64,000 bases of DNA from Micromonospora marina. Its GTDB lineage: Bacteria > Actinomycetota > Actinomycetes > Mycobacteriales > Micromonosporaceae. Shown piece after piece: positions 60,071 through 64,000 of this stretch. The notes beneath the pieces were generated by a model. It saw only the letters and a list, made by a program, of their open reading frames with translations. It was not told the DNA's origin and did no database searches. Made by a program: the position numbers and the translations under genes. Position 1 is the first letter of the stretch, and the number at the start of each line of letters is the position of its first letter. The stretch covers positions 248,001 through 312,000 of the forward strand of contig NZ_FMCV01000002.1 in assembly GCF_900091565.1 (NCBI RefSeq), read 5' to 3'.

Positions 60071-61306
60071 TCAGGCGGGCTGGGTGCGCAGGTAGCGGCC
60101 GAAGTGCGGCACTGTGAACGCCACGGTGCCCCGCTCGCCGGAGTAGATCAGCCCTTTCTTGATCAGCGTGTCCCGGGCCGGGGAGAGGCTGGCCGGCTTG
60201 CGGCCGAGCGCGCGGGCGATCTCGGCGGTCGGCACCGCCGCGTCCATGTCGTCCCGGCCGCCCTCCTCGCCGTCCACCAGCGCCAGCGTGGCCATCGCGC
60301 GCATGTATTCGCGTTCGGCGGGTGTGGCCCGCTCGAACCGGGAGCCGAAGAAACCCACAGCCAGTTCGGCCTCCGCCTCGGGCGCGGCGACCCGGACGTC
60401 CGCCGCGGTGATCGGCGAGCGGGGTGCGTGGTCCCAGGTGGCCTTCCCGTACGCCTGGACGAAGTAGGGATAGCCGCCGGAGGACTCGTAGAGCAGGTCG
60501 AGGGCCTTCTGCTCGTACTCGACCTCCTCCCGCTCGGCCGGCGCGCAGAGCGCCTGGTCGGCGGCGATCCGGTCGAGCCGGTCGATGCGCTGGTAGCGGT
60601 AGAGCCGCTCGGAGTAGGACTTGGCCGCGCTGAGCACGGCCGGCAGGTGCGGCAGGCCCGCGCCCACGACGATGAGCGGCGCGCCGAGCTGGGACAGCTC
60701 GTGGCAGGCGGCGCAGAGTGCGGAGACGTCCTCGGCGCCGACGTCCTGCATCTCGTCGATGAAGATCGCGATGCCGGTGCCGACGTCGGTGGCGACCCCC
60801 GCCGCGTCGCTGAGCAGCTCGACCAGGTCGATCTCGATGTCACCGGAGTCGGCGCGGCCGCTGCTCGCCGGTACGTCGATGCCGGGTTGCCAGCGGTCGC
60901 GCAGCTTGGGTGCCGCGCCGCCGCGCCCGGTCGGTACGGACCGTTGCGCGAACGCCTTGAGGACGCCGAGGAACGCGTCGATCCGGTCCGGGGCGCGGTG
61001 CCGGGGCGCCAGTTCGCGGACCGCCATGTGCAGCGCGGCCGCGATCGGCCGGCGCAGTGACTGGTCCGGCCGGGCCTCGATCTTGCCGGTGCCCCAGAGG
61101 TGGTTGATCGCCTCGGAGCGCAGCGTGTTGAGCAGGACCGTCTTGCCCACTCCGCGCAGGCCGGTGAGCATCAGGCTGCGTTCGGGGCGGCCGCGGGCGA
61201 TCCGTTCCAGCACCACGTCGAAGACGTCCAGTTCCCGCCCCCGCCCGGCGAGTTCGGGCGGGCGCTGGCCGGCGCCCGGTGCGTACGGGTTGCGGACCGG
61301 ATCCAC
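60071..61306 (-). CDS. AAA-type ATPase (ATP-binding protein)
   Basis: About 411 residues from GTG 61306, chosen because TACTGT ends seven bases upstream (GTG 61315 is also possible). It begins VDPVRNPYAPGAGQRPPELAGR, typical of a conserved actinobacterial ATPase. Walker A is LTGLRGVGKTVLLN and Walker B IAIFIDEMQDVG. A sensor-like LIVVGAGLPHLPAVLSAAKSYSERLYRY and a C-terminal winged helix (PTAEIARALGRKPASLSPARDTLIKKGLIY) follow. The architecture resembles STAND/Orc1-like ATPases. The partner and target are unknown. A large CTAG-rich inverted repeat lies just upstream. Confidence 0.87.
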   Translation of the reverse strand: MDPVRNPYAPGAGQRPPELAGRGRELDVFDVVLERIARGRPERSLMLTGLRGVGKTVLLNTLRSEAINHLWGTGKIEARPDQSLRRPIAAALHMAVRELAPRHRAPDRIDAFLGVLKAFAQRSVPTGRGGAAPKLRDRWQPGIDVPASSGRADSGDIEIDLVELLSDAAGVATDVGTGIAIFIDEMQDVGAEDVSALCAACHELSQLGAPLIVVGAGLPHLPAVLSAAKSYSERLYRYQRIDRLDRIAADQALCAPAEREEVEYEQKALDLLYESSGGYPYFVQAYGKATWDHAPRSPITAADVRVAAPEAEAELAVGFFGSRFERATPAEREYMRAMATLALVDGEEGGRDDMDAAVPTAEIARALGRKPASLSPARDTLIKKGLIYSGERGTVAFTVPHFGRYLRTQPA

Positions 61307-61380
61307 GAATCGCACAGTATCGGGTTCTCTAGCGGCCAGGCTAGATGCGCGTAGAGGCGGCTACTGCGTGTCGGCCTCGA

Positions 61381-61429
61381 CCAAAGACTAGGGCTGTCTA
61401 GCGTGAATGCTAGACAGCCCTAGTCTTGG
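61381..61429. repeat. CTAG-rich long inverted repeat upstream of the AAA ATPase gene
   Basis: The arms 61381-61402 and 61409-61429 are complementary over 21 positions with a single extra A in the left arm, separated by six bases. Each arm carries two CTAG tetramers, and two more CTAGs (61329, 61341) lie in the 70 bases before it. It could end transcription of the minus-strand LppU-like gene (stop at 61450) or act as an operator for the ATPase gene. Confidence 0.75.
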
Positions 61430-61449
61430 CTACCGGCGTCTCCGGAGCG

Positions 61450-62316
61450 TCAGCGGCGCTTCAGGCACAGCACGAAGTCGAGCGTGTCCAGCTCGCTGTC
61501 GAAGAAGTACCAGTCGGTGTAACCGGCCACCTTCCCGCACTTCGCCTCCGCGTCCTTCTTGCCGCTCGTCGCGCCGTCGATGCGGCTCAGCACCTCGTAC
61601 GTCTTCGGGGCGCAGTCGGCGATCACCAGCTTCGGCTGGCCGCCGCCACCCTCGTTGGCGACGCACTGACCCGCCTTGACGAAGCGCGGATCGGTGGAGG
61701 ACGCCGGAGCCGCCGTCGTGGGCGTCGTGTCGGCCGGCTCGCTCGGCGGCGCCTCGCTCGGATCCGCGGCCGGCGGGGTGACAGCGGTCGTCCCGCCGGT
61801 CGGCGTCTGCTCGTCCCGGCCCAGCATCCAGTACGCCCCGGCGCCGCCCAGCAGCAGCACCGCCAGCACGATCACGACCACCAGCAGCGGGCCCTTCCCG
61901 CGCTTCGGCGGCGCCGGTTCGGCGTACGGCTGCTGACCAGCGCCGTACGGCGACCCGGCGTACGGGCCGTCGAAGTGGCCCTGCTGCGGCGGTCCGGCGT
62001 AGGGGGCACCCGGGTGGCCCTGCTGCGGCGGCCCGGGGGACCAGGCCGGTCCCGGCTCGAAGCGCTGCGTCGGCGGCCCGTACTGATCGGCCGGCGGGCC
62101 GTAGCGGTCGGCGGGCCCGTACTGCTGGCCGGGCGGGCCGTACCGGTCGTCGGGGCCGTACTGCTGGGTCGGCGGGCCGTACTGCGGGTCGGAGTGCGGG
62201 GCGTAACGCGGGTCGCCCTGCGAGGTGAAGCGAGGATCGGGCTGCGGGGCGTAGCCGTCGTCGGGCCGTCCCCAGGGCTCGGGAGAGCCGCCGCCCGGTG
62301 GACCGAAGTTCGACAT
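61450..62316 (-). CDS. LppU/SCO3897-like membrane-anchored protein
   Basis: 288 residues from ATG 62316, with CAGGAGG upstream. The N-terminal ~145 residues are Pro/Gly/Gln/Tyr-rich with YGPP repeats and sit in the cytoplasm. One transmembrane helix (LLVVVIVLAVLLLGGAGAYWML) follows, then a Thr/Pro/Ser linker and an extracytoplasmic domain with conserved cysteines: AGQCVANEG, VIADCAPKTYEVL, DAEAKCGKVAGYTDWYFFDSELDTLDFVLCLKR. This end matches the LppU family of actinobacterial envelope proteins, which have no known enzyme activity. The short C-terminal domain probably has two disulfides. Confidence 0.84.
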   Translation of the reverse strand: MSNFGPPGGGSPEPWGRPDDGYAPQPDPRFTSQGDPRYAPHSDPQYGPPTQQYGPDDRYGPPGQQYGPADRYGPPADQYGPPTQRFEPGPAWSPGPPQQGHPGAPYAGPPQQGHFDGPYAGSPYGAGQQPYAEPAPPKRGKGPLLVVVIVLAVLLLGGAGAYWMLGRDEQTPTGGTTAVTPPAADPSEAPPSEPADTTPTTAAPASSTDPRFVKAGQCVANEGGGGQPKLVIADCAPKTYEVLSRIDGATSGKKDAEAKCGKVAGYTDWYFFDSELDTLDFVLCLKRR

Positions 62317-62401
62317 GAACGCCTCCTGCGTACGCCAGTGCTGAGAGGCCGGCCACCACCTAAGGACGCCGACGCCGTGGTCACCGTAGCGCGGTCCCAC
62401 G

Positions 62402-63016
62402 ATGAGCTCACGCCCCGAGAGTGCGACGAACGTTGTCGATTCCGCGACGCCGCCGACCCGCACCGCGCTGATCTGGACCGCCCTCGTGCTGGTCTACCTG
62501 CTGTGGGGCTCGACCTACCTCGGCATCCGGGTCGCTGTCGAGTCGCTGCCGCCACTCGTCTCCGCGGCGATGCGATTCGCCGCCGCCGCGGTCGTGCTCG
62601 CCGTGGTGCTGCGCCTGCGGCGCGGACCCGGCGCGTTGCGGGTGCCCGCGCGCCGTGTCGGCTCCGTCGCGCTCGTCGGCGTGCTGCTGCCGGCCGGCGG
62701 CAACGGTCTGGTGGTGCTCGCCGAGTCCGGCCCGGCCGGGACCGCCGTACCCTCCGGCGTGGCGGCGCTGCTCGTCGCCACAGTGCCGCTGCTCGTGGTC
62801 CTGCTGCGGACGGCGGGCGGGGACCGGCCCCGACCGTCGACGTTCCTCGGGGTGGCGCTCGGCGCGTTGTTCGTCGCGGAACCGATCACCGCGCAGGTGC
62901 TGATGGGCGGCGCGGTCATCGTGGTCGGCGTGGCGTTGGTGGTGAGCACCGAGCGACCCCGGCGGTCCCCGCCACCAGCCGTCGGCGGGACGGCGGGGGA
63001 ACCGGCCCGGCGGTAG
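62402..63016 (+). CDS. EamA/DMT-type transporter with internal deletion
   Basis: 204 residues from ATG 62402, against about 300 for a normal ten-helix EamA protein. The N-terminal EamA repeat is clear: TALIWTALVLVYLLWGSTYLGIRVAVESLPPLVSAAMRF, GNGLVVLAESGPAGTAVPSGVAALLVATVPL. After PSTFLGVAL it jumps directly to GALFVAEPITAQVLMGGAVIVVGVALVVS, the end of the second repeat. About 100 residues (end of repeat 1 and most of repeat 2) are missing without a frameshift. It may be non-functional or work as a short dimeric form. The substrate is unknown. Confidence 0.82.
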   Translation: MSSRPESATNVVDSATPPTRTALIWTALVLVYLLWGSTYLGIRVAVESLPPLVSAAMRFAAAAVVLAVVLRLRRGPGALRVPARRVGSVALVGVLLPAGGNGLVVLAESGPAGTAVPSGVAALLVATVPLLVVLLRTAGGDRPRPSTFLGVALGALFVAEPITAQVLMGGAVIVVGVALVVSTERPRRSPPPAVGGTAGEPARR

Positions 63017-63026
63017 CGTCCCGCCC

Positions 63027-63656
63027 GTGTCGGCGCTGCTGGTGACGGGAATCGCGCTGCTCGGTGCGGCGGTCGGGTGGGCCGCGGTCCCGGTCGGCCG
63101 GTCCGTTGTCACCGGTCCCGCCGGCGGCGCCCCCTGCCGATACACGTTCGCCCTGGTCGGCGTCGTGGTGTTCGGCGGGCTCGCCGCCGCCCGGCCCGCC
63201 GATCCGGCGCTGCCCGCACTGCTGCTGGTCGCCGCCGCCGGGCTGGTCCTCGTGGTCACCGACGTGACAGCGCTGCGGCTGCCCGACCCGCTCGTCGGCC
63301 TGGTCGCGCTCGGCGGCGGCCTCGGCCCGGCCGCTGCCACGGCGGCGACCGGCGAGCCGCGCCGCCTGGCCGTCGCGGCGGCCGGTGCCGCGCTCTCCTT
63401 CACCGGGTACGCGCTGCTGGCGCTGCTGCCCCGCGCCCGGCTCGGCTTCGGCGACGTGAAGCTCGCCGCCGCGCTCGGGCTGCCGCTGGGCTGGCTCGGC
63501 TGGCCGGCGTTGCGGCTCGGGCTGCTCCTGCCGCACGTGCTCGCCGGGGTGGCGGTGCTCGTCCTGCTCGCCGCCGGCCGGGTACGCCGGGACACACCGG
63601 TGCCGTTCGGCCCGGCGCTGCTCGGCGGCGCGTGGCTCGCCGCCGTCCTCACCTGA
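63027..63656 (+). CDS. Prepilin peptidase (A24 family), short form
   Basis: 209 residues from GTG 63027. TAGCGT (63014-63019) ends seven bases upstream (leaderless). Six to seven hydrophobic segments. The two aspartates of the A24 aspartic peptidase are in VTDVTALRLPDPL and LGFGDVKLAAALGLPLGW. The N-terminal Cys-rich methyltransferase domain of full-length PilD is absent, as in TadV-like or archaeal-type forms. It would cleave type IV or Flp pilin signal sequences; no pilin genes are in this window. It is convergent with the helicase gene, nine bases apart. Confidence 0.88.
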   Translation: MSALLVTGIALLGAAVGWAAVPVGRSVVTGPAGGAPCRYTFALVGVVVFGGLAAARPADPALPALLLVAAAGLVLVVTDVTALRLPDPLVGLVALGGGLGPAAATAATGEPRRLAVAAAGAALSFTGYALLALLPRARLGFGDVKLAAALGLPLGWLGWPALRLGLLLPHVLAGVAVLVLLAAGRVRRDTPVPFGPALLGGAWLAAVLT

Positions 63657-63665
63657 GAAGTGCCG

Positions 63666-64000
63666 TCAGATCAACCGGAGCTGGTGGTCCTTCGGACGGC
63701 GGGGTTCGGTCGCGTCCAGGCGCTCGAACAGCGCCGGGTCGATCACGTCGAGGAACGGTGTCGGGCGGGTGTCGCGTTCCGCCCCGTGCCGGGCGCGGCG
63801 GCCCGCGTGGCTGACGTACAGCCGGTCCTGCGCCCGGGTCAGCCCGACGAAGAACAGCCGCCGCTCCTCGGCCACCGCGTCGTCGTCCGGCTCGGAGCCG
63901 GGCCACCGCAGCGGCAACAGGCCGTCCTCGGCGCCCACCAGGAACACCACCGGGAACTCCAGCCCCTTCGCGGCGTGCAGCGTGAGCAGCGTGACCGCCT
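63666..64000 (-). CDS. UvrD/Rep-type ATP-dependent DNA helicase (C-terminal part)
   Basis: The visible 111 codons are the end of the protein; its beginning lies beyond base 64000. Superfamily 1 motifs are clear: VTLLTLHAAKGLEFPVVFLVGAEDGLLPL (motif V) and EERRLFFVGLTRAQDRLYVSHAGRR (motif VI with the arginine finger). The gene ends with TEPRRPKDHQLRLI. It is likely a UvrD/PcrA-like 3'-5' helicase for DNA repair. Which paralogue cannot be told from this fragment. Confidence 0.88.
   Translation of the reverse strand, partial: AVTLLTLHAAKGLEFPVVFLVGAEDGLLPLRWPGSEPDDDAVAEERRLFFVGLTRAQDRLYVSHAGRRARHGAERDTRPTPFLDVIDPALFERLDATEPRRPKDHQLRLI

Noticed and set aside
1-64000. tRNA, rRNA, insertion sequence or prophage genes
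   Set aside because: None was recognised on either strand by eye; a covariance-model and profile search would be needed to exclude small RNAs.

Overview
The window is a high-GC actinobacterial chromosome segment next to the replication origin. The gene order dnaA | rpmH-rnpA-yidD-yidC-jag-rsmG-parA-parB ... cwlM-like amidase-trxA-trxB-anti-sigma-sigM-pseudokinase-murJ | pcnA ... ino1-padR-DUF5318-ponA-GT87 ... rpsF-ssb-rpsR-rplI ... dnaB is the conserved origin-proximal order of Actinobacteria, familiar from mycobacteria and streptomycetes. Very strong G/C third-position bias, many GTG starts and many apparently leaderless genes agree. The details (MurJ and its pseudokinase as separate genes, DnaB with two inteins, protein wording) point to Micromonosporaceae, probably Micromonospora or a close relative. 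That genus call is an inference made without a database search.

Layout. 1-115: start of dnaA (minus), cut by the window edge. 481-7100: rpmH, rnpA, yidD, yidC, jag, rsmG, parA and parB, all plus. Two parS sites lie inside parA. 7156-8543 is a 1.4 kb apparently non-coding island with four more parS sites and DnaA-box-like sequences. 8544-16000: conserved HIT-like gene, ddl-type ligase, PLP aminotransferase, GNAT, CwlM-like amidase and trxA/trxB behind a SigR-type promoter. 15500-21000: anti-sigma, SigM-type ECF factor, pseudokinase and murJ, all minus. 21092-26986: pcnA, a flotillin/NfeD pair, an ECF sigma with its putative partner, and ogt. 27053-36943: ino1-padR with a palindromic operator, DUF5318, bifunctional PBP, two polytopic GT-C-like proteins and endonuclease IV. 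37523-39219: rpsF operon behind a leader that can sequester its own Shine-Dalgarno. 39286-45511: a repeat-containing membrane protein and dnaB with two inteins. 45512-54224: zinc-ribbon protein, phosphoribosyltransferase, GT87 protein, GGDEF-EAL protein and a SARP-type regulator with lower GC than its surroundings. 54460-57176: moaC-mog-moeA-moaE. 57181-64000: GT87 protein, DoxX, GNAT, AAA ATPase, LppU-like protein, a shortened EamA transporter, prepilin peptidase and the end of a UvrD-type helicase.

How it works together. The left part is the replication and segregation hub (DnaA, ParA/ParB/parS), joined to membrane insertion (YidC), ribosome/RNA functions and cell-wall synthesis (amidase homologue, MurJ, pseudokinase, PBP, GT-C proteins). 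DnaA-box-like clusters recur upstream of dnaA, around the last parS sites, beyond murJ and upstream of dnaB. No tRNA, rRNA, CRISPR array, insertion sequence or prophage was recognised. No wholly new multi-gene system was found. The strongest leads are the parS/DnaA-box island, the paired class 3 and class 1 inteins in DnaB with a damaged nuclease motif in the second, the split MurJ/pseudokinase, the rpsF leader, and the CTAG-rich inverted repeat before the AAA ATPase.
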